Assembly: GCF_003574315.2 (NCBI RefSeq)
Contig: NZ_AP025739.1
Coordinates: forward strand, 5,828,001-5,892,000
DNA length: 64,000 bases
Source of the DNA: Capsulimonas corticalis
GTDB lineage: Bacteria > Armatimonadota > Armatimonadia > Armatimonadales > Capsulimonadaceae
Direction of reading: 5' to 3'
Shown here: in pieces, positions 26,022 to 35,877 of the stretch
How the letters are laid out: each line of letters begins with the position of its first letter
How positions within the stretch are numbered: the first letter of the stretch is position 1
The notes under the pieces: model-generated
Told to the model about the DNA's origin: nothing
Seen by the model: only the letters and a program-made list of their open reading frames with translations
The model's database searches: none
Position numbers and translations under genes: made by a program

Positions 26022-26688
26022 CCTCTTGGTTCCTCTCCCGCGCGCGCCGGCTCATTCGCCACGCAAAGCCGTCCATCCAAATGTCGAACCCCAGGTACAG
26101 AACCCAAAGAATCGCCGCGAAGCCCACAATGAGCGTGGCCGTAAACGGCGCAAGCATGCTATTCACAATTACGGTGAAGATTCGGTTCAGTCCCGCGCGA
26201 TGCACCAGATCCCACGAATTGAACCGATAGACCAGCCCGAGGTAAACCCCAAGCGAACAAAGCAGAAATCCCGCGACCTTGCCCCAGGCGAGGACCGGCC
26301 CCAGCCGGGCGCGGGCAAGACGCTCCAGGGGCCAGATCGCCAGGAAAAACGACAGCAGCCCGGCGCCGCTATAGATGATGTAAAATCCGGTCGAGACGAG
26401 CAGCCCCGCCAGCGCCTCATGGTTATCCCGAGCGTTGTACGAAATGCGGCTCGCCGTCAGGTCGGTAATGTAGTGACGCCACTCCATCAGCAGGTAACAG
26501 GTGTTCGGCAGAAACACCAGCCAAACAAGCAAAACCGGAGTCCACAGCCACCATCGGACACGATTGGAGCGCCGTACATCCTCACGCGCTCCGCGCGCGA
26601 CAATCAGCGCCAAGACAACGGGAATAAACGCCAGAAAAAGGTTCCAGATGACGTTATGCGGCGGCCGCAGCATGAGATGCTCAAACAT
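26002..26688 (-). CDS. DUF1361 membrane protein
   Basis: 228 residues with about six membrane segments (LFLAFIPVVLALIVA, WLWTPVLLVWLVFLPNTCYLLM, FYIIYSGAGLLSFFLAI, VAGFLLCSLGVYLGLVY, LIVGFAAILWVLYLGF). The FLPNTCYLL and GVYLGLVYRFNSWDL motifs match the DUF1361 signature (consensus roughly FLPNxPY and GxxLGRxxRxNSWD). The function of the family is not known. It begins 6 bases after the winged-helix regulator gene in the same operon. Confidence 0.82.
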   Translation of the reverse strand: MFEHLMLRPPHNVIWNLFLAFIPVVLALIVARGAREDVRRSNRVRWWLWTPVLLVWLVFLPNTCYLLMEWRHYITDLTASRISYNARDNHEALAGLLVSTGFYIIYSGAGLLSFFLAIWPLERLARARLGPVLAWGKVAGFLLCSLGVYLGLVYRFNSWDLVHRAGLNRIFTVIVNSMLAPFTATLIVGFAAILWVLYLGFDIWMDGFAWRMSRRARERNQEDDEISS

Positions 26689-26694
26689 AGGATA

Positions 26695-27030
26695 CTATGC
26701 GCCCTGCCCCGCCGCCTGGACGATCCGCTCCAGCGCCCCTAAGTATTCGTGGAAGGCTTTGCGGCCGGCGTCGGTGGGGGTATAGGTTGTGTGCGGTTTT
26801 TTGCGGACGAACTCTTTGCGGCTGAGGAGATATCCGGCGTCCTCCAGCTTAGTCAAGTGGATGGACAGGTTGCCGTCGGTGACGTTCAGAGTCTCCTTGA
26901 GGAAGCGGAAGTCAGCCTCCTGGCTCGCCATCAGGGCCGACATAATGCCCAGGCGCACCTTTTGATGGATGACCTCATCCAGAGATTCAACCGATGCGAA
27001 CAGCGCCGAAGGGGCGCCCTCTGCTACCAT
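26695..27030 (-). CDS. Winged-helix transcriptional regulator (HTH_27/PadR-MarR-like)
   Basis: 111 residues. HQKVRLGIMSALMASQEADF, then LKETLNVTDGNLSIHLTKLEDAGYL and a wing region VRKKPHTTYTPTDAGRKAF, follows the compact one-domain regulators that bind DNA as dimers. Its ATG overlaps the end of the upstream membrane-protein gene by 7 bases, so the two are translationally coupled. An inverted repeat ACTTT-N7-AAAGT in the operon leader is a candidate autoregulatory site. Confidence 0.88.
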   Translation of the reverse strand: MVAEGAPSALFASVESLDEVIHQKVRLGIMSALMASQEADFRFLKETLNVTDGNLSIHLTKLEDAGYLLSRKEFVRKKPHTTYTPTDAGRKAFHEYLGALERIVQAAGQGA

Positions 27031-27644
27031 CCGTGACGCCTCGCGATCACCACGCCATAGATGATGTGGAAGCCGCCGAAGGCAATCGCCATCATCGGAA
27101 GCTGCAAAGTCAAAGGGAGCAGCAGCGTCACCGCGCCGGCGAGCACGAAGGCGGAGCCCAGGAACGTGACGGGCTTGGCGGAGAACAGGCCCACGGCGCA
27201 GATCGCCAGGCCATAACAGAGCATCCAGATTCCGCAGATGTGCAGCGCCAGGCCATGCATGGAGAAGAACGCCGTGAGGATCGCGCCGCCCAGAAACGCG
27301 GGAAGCGAGGCCACAGCGACATGCGCGCCCAGCCGGGAAACAATGTGCTTCCCGACCCGGCGCGCGCGAATCTTATTGCACAAGAATTCGGCGCTGACGG
27401 CCAGGATCAACGCCGCAAGCCAGATCCCGGCAAGCGTCGGCATCGCGCCGGCCGCTAAATGGCCGCCGGCGTGGCGCATATCCACCACCCGCTGCGTCGC
27501 CGCCGTCGCCGCCAGCGCGATCAATCCGATCAGGACGCCCGACCATCCCGAAAGCGTCGAATACTGCGTCGAACGCTCCATTGTTTGCCGAATGACGCGC
27601 AGGTTTTCCCTCGCCTCATCCAGGGGAGATATCAATGCCGACAT
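27024..27644 (-). CDS. Hypothetical six-segment membrane protein
   Basis: 206 residues: a short cytoplasmic N-terminus (SPLDEARENLRVIRQTMERS) and about six hydrophobic segments (LSGWSGVLIGLIALAATAA, GIWLAALILAVSAEFL, ASLPAFLGGAILTAF, ICGIWMLCYGLAICAVGLF, LGSAFVLAGAVTLLLPL). Proteins of this type are commonly encoded next to small winged-helix regulators in Acidobacteria and relatives, and the overlap with the regulator here fits. No transport or enzyme motif is visible. It is the first gene of the operon behind a strong promoter. Confidence 0.72.
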   Translation of the reverse strand: MSALISPLDEARENLRVIRQTMERSTQYSTLSGWSGVLIGLIALAATAATQRVVDMRHAGGHLAAGAMPTLAGIWLAALILAVSAEFLCNKIRARRVGKHIVSRLGAHVAVASLPAFLGGAILTAFFSMHGLALHICGIWMLCYGLAICAVGLFSAKPVTFLGSAFVLAGAVTLLLPLTLQLPMMAIAFGGFHIIYGVVIARRHGW

Positions 27645-27661
27645 GCTTGAACCTCTTCAAA

Positions 27662-27678
27662 ACTTTAATTAACAAAGT
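27662..27678. promoter_or_regulatory. Operator-like inverted repeat ACTTT-N7-AAAGT
   Basis: A symmetric pair in the leader of the membrane-protein/regulator operon, just downstream of its promoter. The position fits autorepression by the operon's winged-helix protein; this is inference. Confidence 0.4.
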
Positions 27679-27689
27679 GCTTTGACTGC

Positions 27690-27719
27690 ATTATAGCAAC
27701 AGCCAGGCCCGCCTGTCAA
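27690..27719 (-). promoter_or_regulatory. Consensus promoter of the HTH/DUF1361 operon
   Basis: On the minus strand a perfect TTGACA (27714-27719) and perfect TATAAT (27690-27695) are 18 bases apart, about 45 bases before the first start codon. Confidence 0.82.
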
Positions 27720-27802
27720 GGAGAGATTTCAAATTCGCCGCGAGAGTCGTTTTTCCCAAGGGGAAACACCGACTTCCCATCGAAATGTTCCTGAGCGCTT
27801 GA

Positions 27803-27831
27803 TTGACATTCAGAGTAAAAAATGCTATTCT
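27803..27831 (+). promoter_or_regulatory. Promoter of the GH57 gene
   Basis: TTGACA (27803-27808), 17 bases, then TATTCT (27826-27831), about 35 bases before the ATG at 27866. Confidence 0.75.
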
Positions 27832-27865
27832 GCTGTTAGAATTACCGGGACGAGGTTGTTGTCTA

Positions 27866-29611
27866 ATGAGCGAGCCGCTGGGGACCTTTTCATTTGTGTT
27901 GCACTCGCATATCCCCTATGTCCTCGCCCACGGACGCTCTCCGCATGGTACTGATTGGCTCTCCGAAGCCGCCGCGGAAACTTATCTCCCCCTGCTCGAT
28001 GTCTGCCGTCGCTTGGTCGACGAAGGACTTTCTCCAAAGATCACGCTTGGTCTGACTCCCGTACTTGTCGAGCAGCTGCGGGATCCCAGTTTTCACGATG
28101 AGCTTCTCGGATACCTTCAGGCAAAGGTCAAATCGGCCGCCGAAAACGAAGAGCAGTTCCGCCGCGACGGCAACTATCACATGGCCTATCTGGCCCGCTA
28201 CTGGGAAGACTGGTACGGCAAGGCGCTGACGGATTTTCGGGACAGGTACGGCTGCGATATCGTGGGCGCGTTCGCCGCGATGCAGGACGCCGGCCATATC
28301 GAGATCATCACGAGCAGCGCAACTCACGGCTACTCGGCCCTGCTTTCTCAAGACTCCAGCATTCAGGCGCAGGTAAAGCAAGGGATCGCCGCCTATCAGC
28401 GCCACTTCGGACGCAAGCCGCGCGGCTACTGGCTTCCGGAATGCTCCTACCGGCCCCGCTATCATTGGGTCGCGCCGGAGACAGTGCCGGGCGTCACCAA
28501 AACGGCCCACCTGCGCAAAGGGGTCGAAGAGTTTCTTTCGGAAAACGGCATTGAATTTTTCTTCGTGGATGGACACCTGCTCAAGGGCGGCGAGGCGCTG
28601 GGCGTCTACGCCGACAAGTTCGGCCCGCTCAAGGAAATTTGGAAACAGTTCTCCAAGGAAAGCGTCAAAGTCGAATACCGGCCTTATACGCCTTACAAAG
28701 CCTACAACGTCAACTCGTCGGGAGATCCGAACAAACGCCCCGTCGCCGTTCTGGGACGGGACGCCGCCACCGGAACGCAAGTCTGGAGCGGAGATCACGG
28801 CTACCCTGGCGACGAATGGTACTTAGAGTTCCACAAGAAATACGTCACCCCGAACGAGAAGAGCCTGGGCCTGCGCTACTGGCGCATCAGCCAGGACAAG
28901 GCCGACCTTGGGACGAAAAGTCTCTATGAGCCGCATCAGGCCGAAGCGCGCACCCGCGAGCACGCCGCGCACTTCGTCCCGCTGATCAAGGATGTTCTGC
29001 GCGCGCAGAACGATCCGGCCTCCGTGCTCTGCGCGGTGTACGACACGGAGCTTTACGGGCACTGGTGGTTCGAAGGCCCGCAGTGGCTTTACCATGTGCT
29101 CAAGCAGCTCGCGCAGGATCCGGAAATCAGTCTCAAAACCGTCAGCGAATATCTGGAAGCCCATCCGCCCGTCAATACCGTCAACCTGCCGGAAGGCTCA
29201 TGGGGGGAAGGCGGCTTCCACTTCATCTGGCTGAACGAGGAGACGGCGTGGTCGTGGAAGCTCGTATACGAGACCGAGATCGAGATTTCGGCGCTGGCGC
29301 GCGAGTGCGGCGACAGCGTCCCCGCTGCCCCGATCTTGAAACAAGCGGCGCGCGAAGCGCTGCTGCTGATGGCGTCGGACTGGCAGTTCTGCATCTCGAC
29401 CGGCGGCGCCAAAGATTATTCGGAAATTCGTCTGCGCAACCACTACGATAACTTCAAAGCGCTGTCTTCCCTGGTTCGTCGGGCCGCGTCGGGGGAACAA
29501 CTATCCGTAGGTGACTGGAAGAACATCGCCGAATGCGAGAGCCGTGACTGCGTTTTCCCGGATATTGACCCGCAGTGGTTTGCCGCGGTCGAGCAGCCGG
29601 CGACGGAATAA
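27866..29611 (+). CDS. GH57 1,4-alpha-glucan branching enzyme-like protein
   Basis: 581 residues. The GH57 regions are visible in order: FSFVLHSHIPYVLAHGR (His motif), GHIEIITSSATHGYSALL, GYWLPECSYRPRY with the nucleophile Glu, and VYDTELYGHWWFEGPQW with the acid Asp, followed by the all-helical C-terminal DUF1957-type region. This group forms alpha-1,6 branches in glycogen-type glucans in the cytoplasm. I start at the ATG just after the consensus promoter. A sugar-nucleotide gene follows, and GH15 glucoamylase lies 14 kb away. Confidence 0.93.
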   Translation: MSEPLGTFSFVLHSHIPYVLAHGRSPHGTDWLSEAAAETYLPLLDVCRRLVDEGLSPKITLGLTPVLVEQLRDPSFHDELLGYLQAKVKSAAENEEQFRRDGNYHMAYLARYWEDWYGKALTDFRDRYGCDIVGAFAAMQDAGHIEIITSSATHGYSALLSQDSSIQAQVKQGIAAYQRHFGRKPRGYWLPECSYRPRYHWVAPETVPGVTKTAHLRKGVEEFLSENGIEFFFVDGHLLKGGEALGVYADKFGPLKEIWKQFSKESVKVEYRPYTPYKAYNVNSSGDPNKRPVAVLGRDAATGTQVWSGDHGYPGDEWYLEFHKKYVTPNEKSLGLRYWRISQDKADLGTKSLYEPHQAEARTREHAAHFVPLIKDVLRAQNDPASVLCAVYDTELYGHWWFEGPQWLYHVLKQLAQDPEISLKTVSEYLEAHPPVNTVNLPEGSWGEGGFHFIWLNEETAWSWKLVYETEIEISALARECGDSVPAAPILKQAAREALLLMASDWQFCISTGGAKDYSEIRLRNHYDNFKALSSLVRRAASGEQLSVGDWKNIAECESRDCVFPDIDPQWFAAVEQPATE

Positions 29612-29734
29612 GCCTGGGGATCGAAAATCAATCTCGAAATTGAGATTCATCATTGCATAATAAATCCGATGATCACAATCGGCCAACGATGGAAACGCTG
29701 TCTCAGCAGCGAACTTGGATGAGGAGATAACAAC

Positions 29735-32233
29735 ATGAAAGCCGTTGTGATGGCGGGCGGGGAAGGCACACGATTGCGCCCGCTCACCTCGAACCGACCG
29801 AAGCCTTTAGTGCCGATCTTGAATAAGCCCTGTATGCAGCACACCATTGAGCTGCTCAAGAGATTCGGCGTGACGGATATCGTCGTGACGCTCTACTATC
29901 TGGCCGATGAAATCGAAGGCTACTTCGGCGACGGTTCGGAGCTCGGAGTCAATCTCATTTACACCGTCGAGGATACGCCGCTCGGCACCGCCGGCAGCGT
30001 CAAGAAGGCGGAAGAGTATCTCAAGGACGACACCTTCATCATCGTCTCCGGAGACGCGCTGACCGACATCGACCTGGAGAAGGCGCTGGCGTTCCACCGC
30101 GAGCGGGAATCCATGGCGACTCTCGTGCTCCAGCATGTCGAGAACCCGCTGGAGTTCGGCGTCGTGATCACCGACGAAGAAGGCAGAATTCGGCGCTTCC
30201 TGGAAAAGCCCAGCTGGGGCGAAGTGTTCTCCGACACCGTCAATACCGGCATGTATATCCTGGAGCCCTCCATCTTCGACTATATGGAGCACGATAAGTC
30301 CTACGACTGGTCCCAGGATATCTTCCCGCAGATCCTTCAGGAAGAAAAGCCGATGTTCGGCTACGTCATGGGCGAGTACTGGACGGACGTGGGCTCGCTC
30401 CAGCAGTACCGCCAGGCGCAGTACGAGATGCTCCAGGGCAAGACCCAGCTTCCGATCGAGGGACGCCGCGAAGGCGGATCGATCTGGATCGGCGAAGGCA
30501 CGGAGATCGATCCCACGGCGCAGCTAATGGGACCGCTGCTGATCGGCAAAAACTGCCGGATCAAGGCCGGCGCGCACGTCGGCCCGGAAACAGTCATCGG
30601 CGATAACTGTCTGATCGAGGAAGGCGCCATTCTCCAGCGCGCCATCGTCTGGGACAGCAACTATATCGGCGCCCGCACCAAGCTCACAGGATGCACCATC
30701 TGCTTCCGAAATACAATCAAGGACGATTGTATTATCCAGGAGGGCGCGGTGGTTGGCGACCGCTGTCATATCGACAGCGGCAGCAACATCCGCCCGCTGG
30801 TCAAACTCTGGCCGGATAAGATCATCGAAGGCGGCTCGGTCGTCACGATGAGCCTGATCTGGGGCAGCAAGTGGCAGGGATCGCTCTTCCGAAACCTGGG
30901 CGTCTCGGGCATCGCGAACGTCGAAATGACGCCGGACTTCCTGACCAAGCTCGGCGCATCGTACGGCGCATTCCTGAAGAAGGGGTCGACGGTTATCACC
31001 AGCCGCGACTCGGCGCCGGTCTGCCGCATGCTCAAGCGCGCCTTGATCGCCGGTCTCGCCTCCGTCGGCGCGAATGTCCTGGACAACGAAGGCATGCCGC
31101 TGCCGCTGTCCCGCCATTCAATCCGCACGAACAGCGCCGCCGGCGGCGTGCATATCCGTCTGGCGCCCGATCAGCCAAACCTCGCGCTGGTCGAGTTCTT
31201 CGATAAGAACGGCATCTACCTTTCGACCAACGGGCAGCGCAAGATCGAGACGATCTTCTACCGCGAGGACTTCGGGCGCACCGATCCCGACGAAGTCGGC
31301 GAGATCAACTATGTGTCCCGCGCGGTCGAACGCTACAGTCACGACTTCTTCCGGCTCTTGAACCGAGAAGCCGTGCAGAACTGCGGCTTCAAGGTTGTCG
31401 TCGATTACTCCTATGGACGTATCTCGGGGGTGCTCCCCCAGATGCTCGGCCAACTGGAGACCGAGACGATCGCGCTGAACGCCTACACGGACCCGAAGAA
31501 GGCGCCCAAGACCAAGGCCGAACGCAAGGCGCTGGTCGAAAACCTCGCCGCGACGGTCTCGACGCTGAGGGCGAGCCTTGGCGTGGCCCTGGAGTTCGAC
31601 GGCGAGCGCCTGTCCGTGGTCGATGAGACCGGCAGCATCCTGTCGGGCTCGGACCTGCTGGCGACATTCGCGCTGCTGGTGGCGCGCGCCAAGCCCGGCG
31701 CGCAGGTCGCCGTTCCGGTCACGGCCCCCTCGTCCATCGAGACGGTCATGGCGCAGTACGGCGGCGGCGTCATCCGCACCCAGACCGACGTCCGCTCGCT
31801 GATGGCGACGGCGGCCGAGGGCAAAGAAGGCATCGCGCTGGCGGGCGACACCGAAGGCGGATTCATCTTCCCCGAGTTCCATCCGGCGTTCGACGGCCTT
31901 TTCTCCTTCGCCAAGCTGCTGGAGATGCTCGCCGTACAGAACACCACGCTCAGCGAAGTGCGATCCCTGCTGCCGAAGTACTACATGGCGTCCGAGATCG
32001 TCAACTGCCCGTGGGAGATCAAGGGCCGCATCATGCGCGTCCTGATGGAAGACACCCACGACGCGCAGACCGAGCTGATCGACGGCATCAAGATCTACCG
32101 CGACGGCGGCTGGACCCTCGTCCTGCCCGACGCCTCCGAGCCGTACTTCCGCATCTACGCCGAAGCCGAGACCCAGGACAAAGCGAACGAAATGGTTCAC
32201 CGCTACGTCCTGCGCATCAGCGCGCTCAAGTAA
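29735..32233 (+). CDS. NDP-sugar pyrophosphorylase fused to a phosphomannomutase-like domain
   Basis: 832 residues in three parts. Residues 1-230 are a nucleotidyltransferase with [30 protein letters not shown] and the LEKP motif. Residues about 250-370 form a left-handed beta-helix of hexapeptide repeats ([18 protein letters not shown]). Residues about 375-832 follow the phosphohexomutase fold, but the catalytic and metal motifs are altered: [11 protein letters not shown] at the phosphoserine site, [11 protein letters not shown] instead of DGDADR, and GDTEGGFIF at the sugar loop. Such fusions are known from actinobacteria and cyanobacteria. I infer active GDP-mannose or UDP/ADP-glucose synthesis and an inactive or regulatory mutase part. 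Confidence 0.9.
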   Translation: MKAVVMAGGEGTRLRPLTSNRPKPLVPILNKPCMQHTIELLKRFGVTDIVVTLYYLADEIEGYFGDGSELGVNLIYTVEDTPLGTAGSVKKAEEYLKDDTFIIVSGDALTDIDLEKALAFHRERESMATLVLQHVENPLEFGVVITDEEGRIRRFLEKPSWGEVFSDTVNTGMYILEPSIFDYMEHDKSYDWSQDIFPQILQEEKPMFGYVMGEYWTDVGSLQQYRQAQYEMLQGKTQLPIEGRREGGSIWIGEGTEIDPTAQLMGPLLIGKNCRIKAGAHVGPETVIGDNCLIEEGAILQRAIVWDSNYIGARTKLTGCTICFRNTIKDDCIIQEGAVVGDRCHIDSGSNIRPLVKLWPDKIIEGGSVVTMSLIWGSKWQGSLFRNLGVSGIANVEMTPDFLTKLGASYGAFLKKGSTVITSRDSAPVCRMLKRALIAGLASVGANVLDNEGMPLPLSRHSIRTNSAAGGVHIRLAPDQPNLALVEFFDKNGIYLSTNGQRKIETIFYREDFGRTDPDEVGEINYVSRAVERYSHDFFRLLNREAVQNCGFKVVVDYSYGRISGVLPQMLGQLETETIALNAYTDPKKAPKTKAERKALVENLAATVSTLRASLGVALEFDGERLSVVDETGSILSGSDLLATFALLVARAKPGAQVAVPVTAPSSIETVMAQYGGGVIRTQTDVRSLMATAAEGKEGIALAGDTEGGFIFPEFHPAFDGLFSFAKLLEMLAVQNTTLSEVRSLLPKYYMASEIVNCPWEIKGRIMRVLMEDTHDAQTELIDGIKIYRDGGWTLVLPDASEPYFRIYAEAETQDKANEMVHRYVLRISALK

Positions 32234-32247
32234 GCAATCCGCAAACG

Positions 32248-32283
32248 CCCCGGCCGCCGAATGGCGGCCGGGGTTTTCTTTTT
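32248..32283 (+). terminator. Rho-independent terminator
   Basis: An 11-bp perfect GC stem (CCCCGGCCGCC with GGCGGCCGGGG), GAAT loop and TTTTCTTTTT tail lie 15 bases after the stop of the fused pyrophosphorylase. Confidence 0.93.
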
Positions 32284-32301
32284 CCGCCTCTCCGAGACCC
32301 C

Positions 32302-34539
32302 ATGACCATGCTCAAGCCTCTGTGTTTATCGCTGCTTCTCTCCATTGCCCTGGCGACGCCGAGCCGCGCGCAGTCCCCCGCCTGGGACACATACAGCGAT
32401 ACCTGGGTGGCGACGGATGGGCTGGGACGCTCGCTTCCGACGGCGTCCGAGGTTGGCGCGCCGCGCGCGAACAAAACCGTCGGCGTTTTCTACTTTTTGA
32501 CCTTCGATCACAGTCAAGCCACGGTTTATGACAATTCGAAGATCTTGAAAGCGCATCCAGAGGCGATGGGCGACGTTCACCATCCCGCATGGGGACCGCT
32601 GAACGCCGCGCATTATTGGGGCGAGCCTCTCTTCGGCTACTACACCAGCGACGACGAATGGGTTCTGCGAAAGCACGCCCAAATGCTCTCGAACGCCGGC
32701 GTGGATGTCGTGATCTTCGACAACTCCAACGCCGTCACGTACGCCAGAGCGCGGGAGACGCTGTGCCGAGTCTGGGAGCAGATCCGGCGCGAAGGCGGCA
32801 AAACGCCGCAGATCGCCTTTCACTGTCCGTTCAGTAACGCCAATGGCATCGGAACCGACACACTGAACGAGCTGTATGAAACGATCTACGCGCCCGGACG
32901 ATATTCCGATCTCTGGCTCCGCTGGCGCGGCAAGCCACTCATCATTGCCGATCCCGGATACGCCGACGCGGGCGCGCTTTCCCGCCCGCCGCAGCGCCGG
33001 CCCGCCGAATTGACGGTGGGTGAAACACTCGGCCAGGCGTTGACGGTCAGCCGTCCGTTTCTGGAAGTCGGCGGCCAGTTTCCAACCTGGGCTGCGGCGG
33101 GCTCCGGGATGACGCTTTCGTTGTTTGCCGATGGCCCCCATGTCGCACGGCTCGCACAACGATCGTGGGCCGATGTGAAAGACAACGCCACGCTGCTGAT
33201 CGGAACGGGGAAAGTGCTGCCGCCGGGGAAATACTATTTGGAAATGTCGCGTCCCGTCGGCCGCATCGGCTGGTGGGGATCCTTCGGCGGTCTCTCGCAG
33301 TCCGGCGCTTACGAGAACGGCGAGCCGGTGTCCGGAGCCCGCTCGCTGCGTGTCCGATACGCGGCGGCGGAGGAAGCGCTGCCGCTCGACGCCCCGACCA
33401 CACCGGCCGAAGCCCAGGAACGCGCGCGTCGGCTGCGGGATTTCTTCACCTTCCGTTCTCCGATCGCCCCTTACAACCTTCCAAAGCCCGCGCCCGGCGC
33501 GTGGGCGTGGCTGCAAATCTCACCGCAAGCGCCGCAGACCGATCCCGAAGGCAAGATCGAGGAAGTTTCCGTCGGCGTCGCCCAAAACTACAATGCGACC
33601 GACAACCGCACAGCGCCGATGAGCTTTCCCGGCGCGTTCGGCCGCAGTTACCACGACGCACGGGAAGAGACGACGCCCGGCGCCGGGCGCTGGGGATACA
33701 ACTTCGACGAGCAGTGGCGGCGAGCGCGGCAGATCGATCCGCCCTTTGTATTCGTCACCGGCTGGAATGAATGGACCGCAGGTATTTACGACGACTGGGC
33801 GGGGTTTCACGCGCCGCCGCCGATCTTCGTGGACGAGTTCAACGAAGAGTTCAGCCGCGATATCGAGCCGATGCGCGGCGGCCACGGCGATGACTATTAC
33901 TACCAGCTTGCCGCCAATATTCGGCGATACAAAGGAGTCAGATCGCTTCCTGCCGTCTCGCCCCACCCCATCGCCATGAATGGACGTTTCGAGCAATGGA
34001 AGAACGTGACGCCCGAATTCCGAGACCCGATCGGCGACACCGCGCATCGGAACGCCCCTGGTTACGGACGCCAGGGCCCATATGTGAACGCCACCGGGCG
34101 CAATGACATCATCGCCGCCAAGGTAACGTACGACGCGGCCAACATTTACTTCTATGTCCGTACACGTACGAAGCTGACTCCCCATACCGACGCCGACTGG
34201 ATGCGCCTCTACCTCAATACCGATGCGAACGATCGCACCGGCTGGCTGGGGTATGACTTCACGGTCAACGGCAGGATCGGCGACCATACCACCCGCGTGG
34301 AGCGAAATGTCGGCGGCGTAAATCGCTGGCGCGTCGCAGCCCAGGCGCGTTACGCCGTCCAAGGCAATGAGTTAGAAATCGCGATCCCAAGGTCCGCGCT
34401 GGGGATCCAGCGGCTGCCGGCGGCCATCGACTTCAAGTGGGCGGACCACTGCCGTACTCAGGGCGACGGGACGGATTTCACCCAGAACGGAGACGCGGCG
34501 CCCGACGACCGTTTCCGTTACCGCGCGAAGTTCCGGTAA
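32302..34539 (+). CDS. Secreted glycoside hydrolase 71/99-like protein with C-terminal CBM9-like domain
   Basis: 745 residues starting with a signal peptide (MLKPLCLSLLLSIALATPSRAQ). Residues about 40-480 look like the GH71/GH99-type (beta/alpha) fold: VGVFYFLTFDHSQ, TSDDEWVLRKHAQMLSNAGV then DVVIFDNSNA, QIAFHCPFSN, LIIADPGY and FVFVTGWNEWTAGIY. The C-terminal 190 residues (YDAANIYFYVRTRTKLTPH, then WMRLYLNTDANDRTGWLGYD) resemble CBM9 sugar-binding domains. I infer hydrolysis of an alpha-glucan or alpha-mannan outside the cell. The longer frame upstream to 32011 overlaps the previous gene and the terminator, so it is not used. Confidence 0.75.
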   Translation: MTMLKPLCLSLLLSIALATPSRAQSPAWDTYSDTWVATDGLGRSLPTASEVGAPRANKTVGVFYFLTFDHSQATVYDNSKILKAHPEAMGDVHHPAWGPLNAAHYWGEPLFGYYTSDDEWVLRKHAQMLSNAGVDVVIFDNSNAVTYARARETLCRVWEQIRREGGKTPQIAFHCPFSNANGIGTDTLNELYETIYAPGRYSDLWLRWRGKPLIIADPGYADAGALSRPPQRRPAELTVGETLGQALTVSRPFLEVGGQFPTWAAAGSGMTLSLFADGPHVARLAQRSWADVKDNATLLIGTGKVLPPGKYYLEMSRPVGRIGWWGSFGGLSQSGAYENGEPVSGARSLRVRYAAAEEALPLDAPTTPAEAQERARRLRDFFTFRSPIAPYNLPKPAPGAWAWLQISPQAPQTDPEGKIEEVSVGVAQNYNATDNRTAPMSFPGAFGRSYHDAREETTPGAGRWGYNFDEQWRRARQIDPPFVFVTGWNEWTAGIYDDWAGFHAPPPIFVDEFNEEFSRDIEPMRGGHGDDYYYQLAANIRRYKGVRSLPAVSPHPIAMNGRFEQWKNVTPEFRDPIGDTAHRNAPGYGRQGPYVNATGRNDIIAAKVTYDAANIYFYVRTRTKLTPHTDADWMRLYLNTDANDRTGWLGYDFTVNGRIGDHTTRVERNVGGVNRWRVAAQARYAVQGNELEIAIPRSALGIQRLPAAIDFKWADHCRTQGDGTDFTQNGDAAPDDRFRYRAKFR

Positions 34540-34672
34540 GCGCCCTCGACCAGGGAAATACCTGCTTTCCCGCCCTATTTTCCGGGGTCCTCACGCCCGA
34601 TAATAGAATCACAAAGAGTTCTTCCCCACGCACCGCCGCGTTCTCCTTATGGATTTTAGAGAAGGTATTACC

Positions 34673-35785
34673 ATGACTCCTACCATTATCGCCTCTCACC
34701 ATTCGTCGAATGCGGCGGAATCCGCCGAGGACGCATCTCCCGAGCGGATCGCCGATCTCGCCGACTCCCTGGTCGGCAAGATGAGCCGCGCCAGCACGGA
34801 AATCAGCCGAATCAACGACCGGACGCGGCTTCTTTCGCTCAACGCCCAGATCGAAGCGGCGAGGGCCGGCGGGCCGACCGGCGCCGCCTTCGGCGTCGTC
34901 GCCTCGGCCATGCAGGATCTGTCCGATAAGACATCCCAGGTCGCGGGCGCCATGGCGACGGAGACGACGGAAGCCAACAAAGCGCTCCGTCAGATTATCC
35001 AGGTCCTGACCACGAATGTGCGCGGCCTGCGGCTGTCGGATCTGGCGCTGACAAATATCGACTTGATCGACCGCAACCTCTACGAGCGATCCTGCGACGT
35101 GCGCTGGTGGGCCACGGACAGCAGCCCCGTGGCGGCGCTGGCCGAGGGAACGCCCGAAGCGGCGCGGCGATGTTCGCAGCGTCTCGGCGTGATTCTGAAA
35201 TCCTACACCGTTTATTACGACCTCGTCGTCTGCGATCTGAACGGGCGCGTGATCGCTAACGGGCGTCCCGATCTCTATCAGTCCGTCGGTGCGGATTGCT
35301 CTCAGGACGCCTGGTTCCGGACAGCTCTGGCAACGCGCTCGGGCGAAGAGTTCGGATTCCAAAGCGTCCATGCCAGCCCGCTGGTGAAGGGCGAGCGCGT
35401 CTTAATTTACTCCTGCTGCGTCCGGGCGAACGGCGATGTCGGCGCCGCGCCGATCGGCGTTCTGGGCATTATTTTCCACTGGGACGCGCTGGCGCAGACA
35501 ATCGTGGAGAATACCCCCATGAGCGCCGCTGAAAAATCAGGAACCCGGGTCTGCATTGTGGACGACGCCGGACTCATTCTGGCGGATACGCAGGGCCGGC
35601 AGCTATTGGATCGTCTGGAGCTTCCCAATTCCTCCAAACTCGCTGGAGAGAACAAAGGGTTCACGCAGATGACTCTGAACGGTTCCGACTGCTGCGTCGG
35701 CTACGCCGTATCTCCCGGCTATGAAACCTATGCGACCGGCTGGCGTTCGCTGATCATTCAAAAGCTCGACGCCAAAACCTCATAA
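34673..35785 (+). CDS. Soluble MCP-type signalling protein with C-terminal Cache-like sensor
   Basis: 370 residues. Residues about 25-110 are a short methyl-accepting coiled coil (SRINDRTRLLSLNAQIEAAR and GVVASAMQDLSDKTSQVA, the conserved hairpin tip style). The remaining 260 residues are a Cache/PAS-like sensor (YYDLVVCDLNGRVIANGRPD, QDAWFRTALATRSGEEFGFQ, LIYSCCVRANG, CIVDDAGLILADTQG). No signal peptide or membrane segment is seen, and the order is opposite to a normal chemoreceptor. It probably senses a cytoplasmic ligand. No che genes are nearby. Confidence 0.75.
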   Translation: MTPTIIASHHSSNAAESAEDASPERIADLADSLVGKMSRASTEISRINDRTRLLSLNAQIEAARAGGPTGAAFGVVASAMQDLSDKTSQVAGAMATETTEANKALRQIIQVLTTNVRGLRLSDLALTNIDLIDRNLYERSCDVRWWATDSSPVAALAEGTPEAARRCSQRLGVILKSYTVYYDLVVCDLNGRVIANGRPDLYQSVGADCSQDAWFRTALATRSGEEFGFQSVHASPLVKGERVLIYSCCVRANGDVGAAPIGVLGIIFHWDALAQTIVENTPMSAAEKSGTRVCIVDDAGLILADTQGRQLLDRLELPNSSKLAGENKGFTQMTLNGSDCCVGYAVSPGYETYATGWRSLIIQKLDAKTS

Positions 35786-35793
35786 CGCCTTCC

Positions 35794-35823
35794 TTGAGCA
35801 TATCGCGGGCCGTCGGCTATAAT
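35794..35823 (+). promoter_or_regulatory. Promoter of the AAA+ ATPase gene
   Basis: TTGAGC (35794-35799), 18 bases, then perfect TATAAT (35818-35823), 55 bases before the ATG. Confidence 0.6.
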
Positions 35824-35877
35824 GTTATTGCCGCGCGCCCGCAATATCCAAAATAAATTCGCGCCCGGCGACTACCG

